Assembly (NCBI RefSeq): GCF_000621565.1
Contig: NZ_JHXZ01000014.1
Location: 1-64,000 of the forward strand
Length of the DNA: 64,000 nt
DNA from: Butyrivibrio sp. LB2008
GTDB taxonomy: Bacteria; Bacillota; Clostridia; Lachnospirales; Lachnospiraceae
Direction: 5' to 3'
Position numbers and translations under genes: made by a program. The notes under the pieces are model-generated. The model was not told where the DNA came from. It made no database searches and saw only the letters and a list, made by a program, of their open reading frames with translations. Within the stretch, counting starts at the first letter, position 1. Each line of letters begins with the position of its first letter. Of this stretch, positions 43,714 through 53,885 are shown piece after piece.

Positions 43714-45388
43714 ATTCATAACCTTCATACTCTCGTCCATACTTTTTATTGCATTAACATCTTTTATATTCACATCATTCCTCAATTTCAAGCAGAGGAA
43801 GCCGATGTATGACCTTTCAAAAGGATGGGTTGTAACCTACAAGAATCAGCAGTACCAAAATACAGATATCTCTCATTTGAGCGATCAGTTGGGACTTACC
43901 TTTTCAAGAGGTGACAAGATAACCTTAAATCGTCCCAATCCTATTCAGAAAAACAATGCGGATTTCCCGTATCTTGTATTCAAGTCACAGCATTGTGCTT
44001 ATGAAGTATATCTTGACGGTGACAGGGTAGCTTATGAGAATCTGTCCGCTACAACAAACGGTTCTTTTATCGGAACAGGTTATAATATTATTCCTCTGAA
44101 AAAATTTGAAGGAAAAAAACTTACCATTATCCTATATGTGGCGGAAAATGACACAAGGATCAATGTTACAACTCCTTTATTGGCAGACTTTAACGACATA
44201 TACAGAAAACTTCTGTATACCGCTGCATATCCGCTACTTACAGGAATGTTCCTCATAGTATTCGGACATATATTTCTCCTCATCTCACTTGTTCTTTACA
44301 TGAGATCCTCCGGAGTATTTACGCAGATAATATGCTCACTTATTGTAATTCTTTTAGGATTATGGCTTCTGACAACATTTGACTGTACAGCGTTCCTTGT
44401 AAGTAAAGATGTGACCACGTTTATGAGCTACCTGTCTCTATACCTGATCGTACCGTGCGTATATCTTCTTATATACAACCTGCACAAGCAAAGTAATTTC
44501 TCAGTTGTTGCTGTATTGGGAATTTCATCGTTTGCATTCAGCGTATTTTTTACTGTGCTACATTTGCTTAACAAAGTGCATATACATCACTTTTTGATGC
44601 CACACTTCATACTCTCTGTCATATCCTTCCTTGCTCTTATTATATATAACATCAAGGATTTTAAGAGCAAAACAAGAAATGCCTCGACTCAGATCATCAT
44701 GTTAGGTGTATCATCTGTCAGCCTGAGCCTTTTATTATCGGCGTTTATGGAAGTCACAAAGAGAGATCTTGATTGCCGAGACAGTGTTATAATGAATTTC
44801 ATGATTCCATCCGCTGCGTTATTCTTTGTAATTACTCAGCTGTTGAACCATTTCGTATTCATGACAAAGTTCTATGCTCAGAGAAAAGAATATGCTTCTC
44901 TTGCACAACTTGCTTATGAGGACGCGCTTACACGTCTTCCTAACAGAGCAAGCTGCGATATGAAGTTAAATGAACTTGATCATTCAGATGACGATTTCTG
45001 TATTGTCAGCCTCGACCTTAACGGTCTGAAACAGGTTAACGACAATGACGGACATCCCGCCGGAGATAAACTTATTAAAAGCTTTGCAGATGCGCTCTCC
45101 AAAGTATTCTGCCGAAAAGGCGACTGCTTCAGAACCGGTGGTGACGAGTTCCTTGCAATATTTGACAGCATAGGCCGTGATGAACTGGATGACCTTTTGA
45201 GAAAGCTTGATAATCTCCTTCTGGAACTTGATGAGAAGGATCCGGATGTAAACCACAGTGTTTCATACGGATATGCATTCCGTTCGGAAACAGAGGAACA
45301 AGATGTCCATTCAGTATTCATGCTGGCCGACAAGAAGATGTACGATGCAAAACGTAAGCATTATGCAGAAATTGGAAAAGAAAGGTAA
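43706..45388 (+). CDS. 7TM receptor diguanylate cyclase (second of a pair)
   Basis: 560 aa with the same plan as its upstream neighbour: TM1 (about 5-25), an extracellular domain starting SKGWVVTYKN, about seven TM segments (172-390) and a GGDEF domain (DALTRLPNR; FRTGGDEF, 478-482). The extracellular part is only distantly similar, so the two probably sense different ligands or form a heteromer. RKGD precedes GGDEF by four rather than five residues, so a standard I-site is doubtful. GGAGGTGAACGCC within the first gene supplies the ribosome site. Ends at a two-way terminator. Confidence 0.88.
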   Translation: MRKFITFILSSILFIALTSFIFTSFLNFKQRKPMYDLSKGWVVTYKNQQYQNTDISHLSDQLGLTFSRGDKITLNRPNPIQKNNADFPYLVFKSQHCAYEVYLDGDRVAYENLSATTNGSFIGTGYNIIPLKKFEGKKLTIILYVAENDTRINVTTPLLADFNDIYRKLLYTAAYPLLTGMFLIVFGHIFLLISLVLYMRSSGVFTQIICSLIVILLGLWLLTTFDCTAFLVSKDVTTFMSYLSLYLIVPCVYLLIYNLHKQSNFSVVAVLGISSFAFSVFFTVLHLLNKVHIHHFLMPHFILSVISFLALIIYNIKDFKSKTRNASTQIIMLGVSSVSLSLLLSAFMEVTKRDLDCRDSVIMNFMIPSAALFFVITQLLNHFVFMTKFYAQRKEYASLAQLAYEDALTRLPNRASCDMKLNELDHSDDDFCIVSLDLNGLKQVNDNDGHPAGDKLIKSFADALSKVFCRKGDCFRTGGDEFLAIFDSIGRDELDDLLRKLDNLLLELDEKDPDVNHSVSYGYAFRSETEEQDVHSVFMLADKKMYDAKRKHYAEIGKER

Positions 45389-45390
45389 TA

Positions 45391-45425
45391 AAAACTCCTA
45401 ACCATGAATCGCGGTTAGGAGTTTT
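45391..45425. terminator. Bidirectional terminator between converging genes
   Basis: AAAACTCCTAACC and its complement form a 13-bp stem with A-runs on one side and T-runs on the other. It serves both the cyclase operon (+) and the glucosyltransferase gene (-). Confidence 0.9.
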
Positions 45426-45427
45426 CT

Positions 45428-46870
45428 TTATTTCAGCTCAACAATTATCTCATTGCCTTTACTAAGTATTCTATGATACGAGCTTTCATGACAAAGCTCA
45501 AATCCATCCTCGTCACTTACATCAGATACTCTTTTTACATCCTTTAGACCATAGTAGTTATAAAATCTGTAGGAACTCCACTCATTGGTGCCTTCTTCCA
45601 GATAGTTCGGAACAAGCTTATGTATAAGCACATAGTCATAAGGAAGATTCTCAATACTCGGAGCAAATCCGGTACTTCCTTTTATAAGAATATCTTTTTC
45701 CCCATCCTGCAAATAGCATTCCAAGTCTGTCAGATCGTCAATTACTTCTTCTGTTCTGAAATCAACATAGTCCATCTGAATCGAAAGTGCATTCCCGTAA
45801 ATAAAAGAAAATGTGAAAAAGCACCAGGCCATAATTGCCACAAATCCTTTAGAAATATATCCGACAGTTCCTTGTCCGTAGCACACTACTATTGCACTTA
45901 TCAAAAAGAGTAATATAGAAAAACCATACATTGATCTTGGCTCAATAAGAGTACTGTCAAGAAGCGGATATACTCCAAACGCTGTGAGTAACAACAGTAT
46001 ACCTGTAACGATCGCACCGATAAAGGCATATATCTTTTTTACCTGAGAAGATAATACCGAAACCGTCACAAATGCAATGGCTACCAAAATCGCCAACAGA
46101 TTCCACCACTTCATGAAATCGGCAATAATCGTCATATATATATTGATGTAATTATGCATAACAGCCGCAAAAATATTATTTCCAAAAGATACTCCGTTGT
46201 TAATGTATCCTTCTTCAATAGGTTTGACCAAAAATACTGCAAAGAAAGCAAGTGTCAAAATATATGTAATTGCTGATTTTGCAACGAAGATCAAAGATTC
46301 CTTAAGAGTGTTTTTTCCATAATTCCAATTCCAAAAGGCAATCAGAATAACCAACATCGGATATACTCCCGATGATGCCTGATAGGTCATGCACATTACA
46401 AGTAAACCGATGACTGATGCGGCAATATACTTGTACTTGCTATCCATCCACAAAAAGGGAATTATTACAGCAAGAATGGACAATGCCATAAAAACAGAAT
46501 CCACTTTATATGTAATATTCTCCAAGAAGTACGGAGATAGAATTATTGTCCCGCACACGTAAGGCAGAATACCTATCTTTTCAGATTTTCCCAGGATCTT
46601 AAACACTATAATTACGGATAATGCCAAAAACAAACACGCTAAGATCTGCGTTAACGGGGATACATCTGAAACATGCTTGTTACAGTTTACCAATATTGAA
46701 ATCCAGTCGGATATATACCTGCTGTCATAGGCATTTCCCATATACCCTTCAAGATTTCTTCCAAGATCATCATTATAAAGAACATTGGCACGAATGATTG
46801 CCGAAATTTCAGTAAGAAACAAAATCCCCATGATAAATATGGATTTTGCATTTTTCTTTAAAGATTCCAT
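45428..46870 (-). CDS. GtrII-like membrane glucosyltransferase
   Basis: About 480 aa with 11 or so membrane segments. An early NVLYNDDLGRNLEGY has the DD motif typical of polyisoprenoid-linked glycosyltransferases, and the overall pattern fits the Glucos_trans_II family (PF14264). It probably moves glucose or another sugar from a lipid carrier to a surface glycan. Start taken at MESLKKNAKS with GGAGAG upstream; a TTG 15 bases earlier is possible. No flippase or GtrB-like gene is adjacent, so its donor must come from elsewhere. Confidence 0.75.
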   Translation of the reverse strand: MESLKKNAKSIFIMGILFLTEISAIIRANVLYNDDLGRNLEGYMGNAYDSRYISDWISILVNCNKHVSDVSPLTQILACLFLALSVIIVFKILGKSEKIGILPYVCGTIILSPYFLENITYKVDSVFMALSILAVIIPFLWMDSKYKYIAASVIGLLVMCMTYQASSGVYPMLVILIAFWNWNYGKNTLKESLIFVAKSAITYILTLAFFAVFLVKPIEEGYINNGVSFGNNIFAAVMHNYINIYMTIIADFMKWWNLLAILVAIAFVTVSVLSSQVKKIYAFIGAIVTGILLLLTAFGVYPLLDSTLIEPRSMYGFSILLFLISAIVVCYGQGTVGYISKGFVAIMAWCFFTFSFIYGNALSIQMDYVDFRTEEVIDDLTDLECYLQDGEKDILIKGSTGFAPSIENLPYDYVLIHKLVPNYLEEGTNEWSSYRFYNYYGLKDVKRVSDVSDEDGFELCHESSYHRILSKGNEIIVELK

Positions 46871-47022
46871 ATATTCTCTCCGCAAAAGTGTATTTTGCCC
46901 TCCCCAACATTCAATATAATAGCATCTACTCGAATGCTTTTCTATAAGAAATATGATTGTTCTGCTCGGGGACTGTGTGGGCTATATATTTTTAATAATA
47001 TTTCATATATTTTTTATCAGTT

Positions 47023-47050
47023 TTGAGACATGTATATTGGATAATATATT
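47023..47050 (+). promoter_or_regulatory. Probable promoter of the binding-protein/chemoreceptor operon
   Basis: TTGAGA, a 16-base spacer and TATATT, about 45 bases before the ATG at 47096. AAAGAGG is the ribosome site. The rest of the 225-base divergent gap is very AT-rich and shows nothing else. Confidence 0.45.
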
Positions 47051-47095
47051 TATCACTACTTTTAGTAAGTCAATCTATAACGAAAAGAGGTATGT

Positions 47096-48400
47096 ATGAA
47101 AAACATTAAAATTTTTTCGCTTATTGAAGTACTTATTCTAAGCTGTATTTTTAGTGCTTGCGGCAAACAATCCGATGCAGAATCTGAAACAGAAGAAGCC
47201 GCAGCTGTCGAGAAACTCACTCTCGTCAATACAAAGAGTGAAGTTAAAACTCAAATAGAATCTCTTGCAAGTAAATATGCGCAGGAAACAGGTATCACTG
47301 TTGAAGTCATCGGTATAGAAGCCGGTGCAAATGTTCAAGCTACTATCAAAGGATTCTATCTATCCGATCAGATGCCTGATATTATCTGCTGCGAAGCTGC
47401 TGACTTCTCTAATTGGGACGGTCTTTTGGTTGATCTGAGCGACCAGGATTGGGTAAACCGCACAGATGCAGAATTTGTTGACCCGACATTCGGAACACTG
47501 GGATTCCCCTATACAACCGAAGCTATCGGGCTTGCTTACAATGCAGATATTCTCTCTAAGTGCGGCGTCGATCCCGCTTCTATTACAGGACCGGACTCGA
47601 TGAGAGCTGCATTTGAAGCAATAGATGCCAAAAAAGACGAGCTTGGTCTTAGAGCTGTTATCGGTTACTTTACGGAAGCCGAAAACTTAGGATGGTCAGC
47701 CGGAAACCATATATTTGGCGCATATCTTGACTCAGGACTGGACCGTTCCGACACAACATATATTGATCTGTTTAATGATGGTGGAAAGCTCGACGATTCA
47801 AGATTCAAGGACTATGCCAATATGATAGGTCTTTTTAATCAGTATTCTGATCCCGAACTCCTCACTACAGGCGCTTATTCAGACCAGGTTGCAAACTTCG
47901 CATCAGGCAAATATGCATTTATCACCCAAGGTTCCTGGATTGGTGCAGCTATGACCGGTGACAATTCAAGCGAATACGCATCTGCAGGAAACTTTAAAGT
48001 AGGAATGGTTCCTTACGCTTTTCAGGAAGGAATGGACACAATCCTGACAAGTTCGCCGTCATGGTGGGCGGTCACAAAAGAAGGCCAGGTTGATGCAGCC
48101 AAAGAATTCCTCCAGTGGTGCTCCGGCTCAAACGCTCAGCAAATTCTGGTACAAGAAGCAGGATTTGTCAGTCCTTTTACAGATTGTACATTCGTTGCTT
48201 CCGATCCTTTTGCACCGGTTATCGCTGAATATATAGCTGCAGGCAAGACATCAAGCTGGCATTGGATGAATATGCCGGGAGGACTGGGGCAACAAGGACT
48301 GTCTTTTGCCTTCCAGAAATATGCTGCCGGAGAAGTCGATGCAGACGGTTTCACAAACGAGATCAAATCCATTGCAACTAAATGGTTCGAAACGCTTTAA
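47096..48400 (+). CDS. Sugar-type solute-binding lipoprotein partnered with a chemoreceptor
   Basis: A 434-aa family-1 solute-binding lipoprotein: signal peptide, lipobox FSACG, then KLTLVNTKSEVKTQIESLASKYAQETG, MPDIICCEAADFSNWDGLLVDLSD, FASGKYAFITQGSWIG and AAKEFLQWCSGSNAQQ, all typical of ABC sugar receptors. No permease genes are present. The next gene, 12 bases on, encodes a methyl-accepting chemotaxis protein, so this protein probably delivers a ligand signal to that receptor, analogous to MalE-Tar but as a dedicated, membrane-anchored partner. Ligand unknown. Confidence 0.87.
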   Translation: MKNIKIFSLIEVLILSCIFSACGKQSDAESETEEAAAVEKLTLVNTKSEVKTQIESLASKYAQETGITVEVIGIEAGANVQATIKGFYLSDQMPDIICCEAADFSNWDGLLVDLSDQDWVNRTDAEFVDPTFGTLGFPYTTEAIGLAYNADILSKCGVDPASITGPDSMRAAFEAIDAKKDELGLRAVIGYFTEAENLGWSAGNHIFGAYLDSGLDRSDTTYIDLFNDGGKLDDSRFKDYANMIGLFNQYSDPELLTTGAYSDQVANFASGKYAFITQGSWIGAAMTGDNSSEYASAGNFKVGMVPYAFQEGMDTILTSSPSWWAVTKEGQVDAAKEFLQWCSGSNAQQILVQEAGFVSPFTDCTFVASDPFAPVIAEYIAAGKTSSWHWMNMPGGLGQQGLSFAFQKYAAGEVDADGFTNEIKSIATKWFETL

Positions 48401-48412
48401 GGAGGTGGAAAC

Positions 48413-50176
48413 GTGAAAGACAATAAAAAAGTAATCGTAAACAAAAAAGATTCCATCGTATTCCAGTTATCTTCCTTGAACTTACTGATGCTTATATCAT
48501 TTTTGGTTGTAATGTACATGGTTATGTCTGCCATGAAAACATCGACTACGAGCAGTATCAACATGTTTGACTCAATGGTCGAACTTACAACACATGAAGC
48601 AAAGCTTAAATCAGATATTATGAACCTGTACGATCAGACAACAGGTTATATATCCGCTACCGCTGTTGAAACACAGACTGCTCTTCTTCCACAGATTGAT
48701 GTTGCAAAACAGGATGTTGCTTCTGACATAGAGACATTAAAAAGCAACTTTGCACAATATAACGATGAAGAAGTAAATACTCAGCTTGAAGAGATTTCTT
48801 CACAATATGAACGACTCCTGGCTTTTATAGATTCGGCCATTGCCAAAAGCGATGCCGGTGACAGAGATTCGGCTTATAATACCCTCTTTGACAAGGCTGA
48901 AATACAGAAAATAGCTATTTTCCACTCATCAAAAGCTCTTGATAAAGCCATTGCCAATTCTTCAGCTGAAACTACCGCCACAATGAGTGCACTGTTCAGT
49001 CATGGTAGTTTTGTAGGTATTATCGGCGTGCTTATAATGTTACTTCTTATAACATTTAACTTCCTTATATGCTATAAGAACATCGTTAAGAAAATTGAAC
49101 GCATCAGCGGTGAAGTAAATACAATAATCACCAATATCGAAGGTGGTAACGGTGATCTGACAGCAAGAATACAGACCAGGACACGTTCCGAACTTTTATA
49201 TATCACCACAGGTATAAATCATTTCATTGAAACGCTTCAGGGAATAATGAAGGATGTAAAAAACGGTTCTGTTGTCCTTACAAGTTCATCAGAAAAAGTA
49301 TCTTCACAGCTTCAGATTGCTGAGGACAGCGTAACAAACACTTCTGCGGCACTTGAAGAACTTTCGGCAAATATGGAGACTGTTGCAGGAACTGTATCAT
49401 CCATCAATGACCGTGTTGAAGACGTAAAGGCAGCTGCCCAGGAAATCACGGAACAGGCTCTTTCCGGTACCGAGACCGCTGTAACTGTTAAGAAAGAGGC
49501 AAATGAAGTTAAAGACCGCGTCAATCAAAAAAAGATTGCCGCAAGCGGCCACGTATCACAGCTCTCAGAGGTACTCTCAAAATCTGTGCAGGATTCCGAA
49601 AAGGTCAGCCAGATCAACGAACTTACCAATGTCATCTTGGATATAGCAAAACATACTAATCTCCTCGCACTCAATGCTTCGATTGAGGCCGCACGTGCAG
49701 GTGAAGCTGGTAAAGGCTTCTCAGTTGTAGCTACCGAGATCAGTAGTCTTGCCGAAAACAGCCGGGTAACTGCTGCAAATATCCAGGATATAAGTGCAGA
49801 AGTTACGGAAGCGGTTCGACGACTTGCAGATAACGCCCAGTCAACGCTTGATTACATTAACGGAACCGTGCTCAGCGATTACGATGATTTCGTTGAAACA
49901 GGTGAAAAATATGAGCACACTGCGGATATCATGAGTGATTCCTTCGCAGCATTTGATGATAAAGCTTCTCACCTAAACCAAATCATGCAGGAAATGGTTG
50001 AATCCGTAAGAATGATAACAGACTCCATAAAAGAAAGCTCTCTCGCCATCTCATCTTCTGCCGAGAGTTCATCTGAAATTGTCGGCGGTATAAAGAAAAT
50101 TTCAGATGCTATCAATGAAAATAATGAGATTACCGAGCAACTAAACGATACAACGCAGAAATTCAAATCGTTATAA
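48413..50176 (+). CDS. Methyl-accepting chemotaxis protein
   Basis: 587 aa, GTG start after a perfect AAGGAGGTG. TM1 at about 18-40, a small helical extracytoplasmic domain (about 41-200), TM2 at about 201-221, a HAMP region and a long coiled coil. The signalling tip [29 protein letters not shown] spans about 408-436 (quoted in parts: [10 protein letters not shown] and [10 protein letters not shown]). It has the usual Glu/Gln methylation-like positions. It should couple to CheA/CheW at the pole. A helical four-helix sensor with an adjacent binding protein suggests indirect ligand sensing. Confidence 0.92.
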   Translation: MKDNKKVIVNKKDSIVFQLSSLNLLMLISFLVVMYMVMSAMKTSTTSSINMFDSMVELTTHEAKLKSDIMNLYDQTTGYISATAVETQTALLPQIDVAKQDVASDIETLKSNFAQYNDEEVNTQLEEISSQYERLLAFIDSAIAKSDAGDRDSAYNTLFDKAEIQKIAIFHSSKALDKAIANSSAETTATMSALFSHGSFVGIIGVLIMLLLITFNFLICYKNIVKKIERISGEVNTIITNIEGGNGDLTARIQTRTRSELLYITTGINHFIETLQGIMKDVKNGSVVLTSSSEKVSSQLQIAEDSVTNTSAALEELSANMETVAGTVSSINDRVEDVKAAAQEITEQALSGTETAVTVKKEANEVKDRVNQKKIAASGHVSQLSEVLSKSVQDSEKVSQINELTNVILDIAKHTNLLALNASIEAARAGEAGKGFSVVATEISSLAENSRVTAANIQDISAEVTEAVRRLADNAQSTLDYINGTVLSDYDDFVETGEKYEHTADIMSDSFAAFDDKASHLNQIMQEMVESVRMITDSIKESSLAISSSAESSSEIVGGIKKISDAINENNEITEQLNDTTQKFKSL

Positions 50177-50200
50177 TCTATCCACAAATCGTTTTCCGTA

Positions 50201-50235
50201 GGAAGTGACTTTTCCACAAAGTCCCTTCCTTTCTT
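50201..50235 (+). terminator. Terminator after the chemoreceptor gene
   Basis: GGAAGTGACTTT pairs with AAAGTCCCTTCC (one bulge), followed by TTTCTTT. About 25 bases past the stop. Confidence 0.75.
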
Positions 50236-50292
50236 TATCTCTGATACTTTTATCAAATTACCCCTCCAAAATCAAACATTATAATATTCCGA

Positions 50293-50321
50293 TTGACAAC
50301 GAACACCTCACATGTTATAAG
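50293..50321 (+). promoter_or_regulatory. Strong promoter of the tandem lipoprotein genes
   Basis: Consensus TTGACA, 17-base spacer and an extended -10 TGTTATAAG. It is about 65 bases before the 221-aa lipoprotein gene, which has AAAAAGGAG as ribosome site. Confidence 0.7.
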
Positions 50322-50386
50322 TGTATTAATTCAGATAATACAGATGGTGTTATGACATAATTTATTGCAATAAAAAGGAGTGACCT

Positions 50387-51052
50387 ATGAAAAAGAAAAC
50401 AACGACAGCAATTTTATTAGCAACTACAATGATGCTCGCTCTTATGGGATGTGGCGCAGCTTCAACAGATACAGACTCTTCATCGGATGCAGCTTCTGTT
50501 TCAGAAGTTAATGCAGCGTCAGATACAAACACATCCGGCGATACCACCAAGGAAACAGATGCTGACACAAGCTCAGACAGTGCTTCTACAGAATCTTCAA
50601 TATCTTTAACTGATGGCTCATTTGAATATAAAGGAAAGACCATTTCTATCCTGGATGATCTTGAGACTACTCTTGATACATTTAATACTCTTTTCCCAAA
50701 TGATTCCCAGGAACTTGCTTCAAATGCCGGCTCAAACCTGCACGTATACGGTTATGATAATGATTCCAACGGGCAATGTAATATTGATATAATTTCACAT
50801 CTTAGCGGTGATAAGCAGCTTCCCGGTCAGATTGATATACTGGAGCCTGATTATAAAACACCTGAAGGGATAAGTGTAGGAAGCTCACGTGCCAATGTCA
50901 TCGCAACTTATGGCGAGCCATCTGAACACAATGGCTGTGAGGATGACTGCACCCTATATTATAAATTTGATAAGTGCAACCTCCGCTTCGATCTTATGAA
51001 TGGCAAAGTTCTTTGTATTGTTTTGCTACACCCCGATTTTCCTAATCAATGA
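50387..51052 (+). CDS. Lipoprotein, single-repeat form
   Basis: A 221-aa lipoprotein (MKKKTTTAILLATTMMLALMGC) with a Ser/Thr/Asp-rich linker to about residue 75. The folded part starts FEYKGKTISILDDLETTLD and ends with a domain PEGISVGSSRANVIATYGEP ... CNLRFDLMNGKVLCIVLL. The same unit occurs twice in the next protein. The function is unknown; similar tails occur in many Firmicutes lipoproteins. It has its own strong promoter and heads a two-gene operon. Confidence 0.75.
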   Translation: MKKKTTTAILLATTMMLALMGCGAASTDTDSSSDAASVSEVNAASDTNTSGDTTKETDADTSSDSASTESSISLTDGSFEYKGKTISILDDLETTLDTFNTLFPNDSQELASNAGSNLHVYGYDNDSNGQCNIDIISHLSGDKQLPGQIDILEPDYKTPEGISVGSSRANVIATYGEPSEHNGCEDDCTLYYKFDKCNLRFDLMNGKVLCIVLLHPDFPNQ

Positions 51053-51089
51053 TGTTAACTAACACCATAATGCATGGAGGACAATGATT

Positions 51090-52211
51090 ATGAAGAAAAA
51101 TGCGACAACTGCTCTTATACTGACAACTTCAATGATGCTCGCACTTATGGGATGTGGCACAGCTTCGACAGATACGGACTCTTCATCTGCTGCTTCAGTA
51201 GCAGAAGATACAAAAGATAAAGACAACTCTGACACTGAATCAAAAGCATCCGTTGATCCCGCTACTATAGCTGAATCTTCGCTTGAATATAAAGGCGAGA
51301 AATTCTCTCCCCTTGAAGATCTACAGTCTACACTTGATAAGGCAGGCTCTGTCGCCGAGCTTGCTTCCGGTTGTCCCAAAGAGGTAGGGATAGATTCCGG
51401 TAACTTCGAATACATGTATGATGTGGTCAACGAGGAAAAGGACGACGCGGGGCTATTTATCGAAACACGTCAGGAAAATGACGATCAAGGCATTTGGCAA
51501 ATATCAAGTTCAAACCCTGATGTAAAGACATCTACGGGCATACATCCCGGAAGTACCGAGGCAGAAGTTACTGACGCCTACGGAAAGCCTGACAGAAAAG
51601 ACGATGAATATAATTTTTCTGTATATGACTTCGGGAATTACTGTCTTACATTCTCAATAGAAAATGGTAAAGTAACACGCATAACCTCAGAAAACGCTAT
51701 GCCCATTACAGAAGATACCTTGGACAATTCTAACAATGAACCAAAAGCCCCTGTTGATCCCGCTACTATAGCTGAATCTTCGATTGAATATAAAGGCAAG
51801 ACGTTCTCTCCCTTTGAAGATCTCCAGGCTTCACTTGATAAGGCAGACTCTGTTGGTAAGCGTTCCTCTGATTCCCCTGCACAGCTTGCTGAAGGTAACC
51901 CCAACTACACATATTATTACGATGTAATAGATGCGCAGAACAGCGAAAGTGGCCTTTCTTTCTCTACAACCGATGATGATAATGGCAAACAGATCATTAT
52001 GCAGGTTACAAGTTTTGACCCCAGCGCAAAAACTACTAAAGGCATACATCCCGGAAGCACAAAGGATGAGCTTTTCACAGCATACGGCGAGCAAAAGCCT
52101 GATGAACTCGGCTTTTGTTCCTATGATTTCGAAACTTACGGTCTCTTATTCAAAGTAGCGAATGACAAAGTAATAATGATTGCTTCAGAAACAATGAATT
52201 ACCTTGACTAA
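51090..52211 (+). CDS. Lipoprotein with internal tandem duplication
   Basis: About 373 aa from MKKNATTALILTTSMM; an ATG 6 bases earlier is too close to GGAGG. The signal, lipobox LMGCG and linker copy those of the preceding gene. The body has two repeats: VDPATIAESSLEYKGEKFSP ... TGIHPGSTEAEVTDAYGKP (about 50-200) and VDPATIAESSIEYKGKTFSP ... KGIHPGSTKDELFTAYGE (about 215-370). The duplication is recent enough to show in the DNA (GTTGATCCCGCTACTATAGC occurs in both). Function unknown. Confidence 0.75.
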   Translation: MKKNATTALILTTSMMLALMGCGTASTDTDSSSAASVAEDTKDKDNSDTESKASVDPATIAESSLEYKGEKFSPLEDLQSTLDKAGSVAELASGCPKEVGIDSGNFEYMYDVVNEEKDDAGLFIETRQENDDQGIWQISSSNPDVKTSTGIHPGSTEAEVTDAYGKPDRKDDEYNFSVYDFGNYCLTFSIENGKVTRITSENAMPITEDTLDNSNNEPKAPVDPATIAESSIEYKGKTFSPFEDLQASLDKADSVGKRSSDSPAQLAEGNPNYTYYYDVIDAQNSESGLSFSTTDDDNGKQIIMQVTSFDPSAKTTKGIHPGSTKDELFTAYGEQKPDELGFCSYDFETYGLLFKVANDKVIMIASETMNYLD

Positions 52212-52326
52212 AAAATCAGAAAATGAATTTGATTTAAACCTCTTTGAAGAATATGAGAAAGAAAAAGCAGATGGCACGTTAGTTACGAGGCCAATTGAAA
52301 AACTTTGGAAAGAACTCGAGGTATGA
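52204..52326 (+). other. Small TTG-start frame, possible antitoxin-tail remnant (40 aa)
   Basis: Frame TTG ACT AAA AAA ... GTA TGA encodes a charged, helical peptide (FEEYEKEKADGTLVTRP, then LWKELEV). It reads like the C-terminal tail of a small antitoxin, but there is no ribosome site and a stop lies three codons before TTG. Its end is inside the following terminator. Most likely a gene remnant. Assignment is tentative. Confidence 0.3.
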
Positions 52327-52356
52327 GACAGCAAATCACTGCTCATACCTCGAGTT
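52313..52356. terminator. Bidirectional terminator between the lipoprotein operon and proS
   Basis: AACTCGAGGTATGAG and its exact complement, a 15-bp stem with 14-base loop, followed by TTTCTTAG on the plus strand. It separates the converging lipoprotein and proS genes. Confidence 0.75.
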
Positions 52357-52367
52357 TCTTAGTTATA

Positions 52368-53801
52368 TCAATATGCTCTTCCCCAGTAAACCATCTTCTT
52401 AGCAGGCTTGCCGCAGATAGGGCAAACATCTGAGATGTTCTCCTGCTCGAAAGGCATACAACGGCTTGTTACGTTGAATTCTTCCTTAATCTTGTCTTCG
52501 CACTCGCGGTCTCCGCACCACATAGCCTTTACGAAGCCCTTTGTCTCCTTGAAGTTCTCCGCGAACTCTTCTTTATTGTGAGCAACAAATGTGTGCTCTT
52601 CAAGGTGCTTCTTTGCTCTTGCGAACATATCTTTCTGGATCTGATCGAGGAGCTCACCGACTTTTGCAGATACTTCTGAGATAGCGCACTCAATCTTTTC
52701 TCTTGTATCTCTTCTTACAAGTACACACTTACCTGCCTCGAGGTCCTTAGGTCCGATCTCGACACGTACAGGGATTCCTCTCATCTCCTGCTCTGCGAAC
52801 TTGAATCCGGGTGTTCTGTCTGTATCGTCTGTCTTTACTCTGTAATCTGAAAGGCTCTTTGCGATATCGTAAGCTGCGTCAAGAACGCCCTCTTTCTTCT
52901 GCTGGATAGGAATAACAACAACCTGGATAGGAGCGATCTTAGGAGGAACAACGAGTCCTGAGTTGTCACCGTGTACCATGATCATAGCTCCGATAGTACG
53001 TGTTGTAAGTCCCCATGAAGTCTGATTTACATAGTGGAGTTTGTTATCTTTGCCCGCATACTGGATCTCGAATGCCTTGGCAAATCCATCACCAAAGTTG
53101 TGGCTGGTTGCGCTCTGAAGAGCTCTTCCGTCATGCATAAGTGCCTCAACTGTGTATGTAGCCTCAGCTCCTGCAAACTTTTCTTTATCTGTCTTCTGTC
53201 CCTTGATTACAGGGATAGCCATATCATTCTCAAGGAAGTCAGCGTATACGTTAAGCATCTGCTGTGTACGCTCTTCTGCTTCTTCGAATGTAGCATGTGC
53301 TGTATGGCCTTCCTGCCAGAGGAATTCTCTGCTTCTAAGGAAAGGTCTTGTCTCTTTTTCCCAACGAACAACGCTGCACCACTGGTTGAGTACCTGAGGA
53401 AGGTCTTTGTATGAGTGGATTTCTCCTCTGTAATAGTCACAGAAAAGTGTCTCTGATGTAGGACGTACGCAATATCTCTCTGTAAGAGGCTCAAGTCCGC
53501 CGTGTGTTACCCACGCAACTTCAGGCGCGAAACCTTCTACGTGATCCTTCTCCTTCTGAAGAAGTGATTCAGGGATAAACATGGGAAGGTATGCGTTCTG
53601 AACTCCTGTTGCCTTGAATCTTGCGTCAAGATGCTTCTGGATAAGCTCCCAGATTGCATATCCCGCAGGTTTGATTACCATACATCCCTTAATATTGGAA
53701 TAACTTACGAGATCGGCTTTGATGCACACATCGGTATACCATTGTGTGAAATCTTCATCCATAGATGTGATCTCTGATACGAGTTTCTTGTTGTCAGCCA
53801 T
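52368..53801 (-). CDS. proS: Prolyl-tRNA synthetase (ProS3/archaeal-type short form)
   Basis: 477 aa from [18 protein letters not shown], with AAAGGAG upstream. Class II synthetase signatures: motif 2 ([27 protein letters not shown]) and motif 3 ([19 protein letters not shown]). An anticodon-binding domain follows, then a C-terminal zinc-like part with [26 protein letters not shown]. It lacks the bacterial editing insertion, as expected for the short form found in many clostridia. It charges tRNA-Pro. Expression is controlled by a T-box leader (53886-54112) with a proline specifier. Confidence 0.95.
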   Translation of the reverse strand: MADNKKLVSEITSMDEDFTQWYTDVCIKADLVSYSNIKGCMVIKPAGYAIWELIQKHLDARFKATGVQNAYLPMFIPESLLQKEKDHVEGFAPEVAWVTHGGLEPLTERYCVRPTSETLFCDYYRGEIHSYKDLPQVLNQWCSVVRWEKETRPFLRSREFLWQEGHTAHATFEEAEERTQQMLNVYADFLENDMAIPVIKGQKTDKEKFAGAEATYTVEALMHDGRALQSATSHNFGDGFAKAFEIQYAGKDNKLHYVNQTSWGLTTRTIGAMIMVHGDNSGLVVPPKIAPIQVVVIPIQQKKEGVLDAAYDIAKSLSDYRVKTDDTDRTPGFKFAEQEMRGIPVRVEIGPKDLEAGKCVLVRRDTREKIECAISEVSAKVGELLDQIQKDMFARAKKHLEEHTFVAHNKEEFAENFKETKGFVKAMWCGDRECEDKIKEEFNVTSRCMPFEQENISDVCPICGKPAKKMVYWGRAY

Positions 53802-53885
53802 GTCTTTTCTCCTTTTTTGCAATTAAGTGTTTCCGGGAACTTTGAGAGACGCTTTTTTATCAGAAAGGATTTTTCTATGATATAA

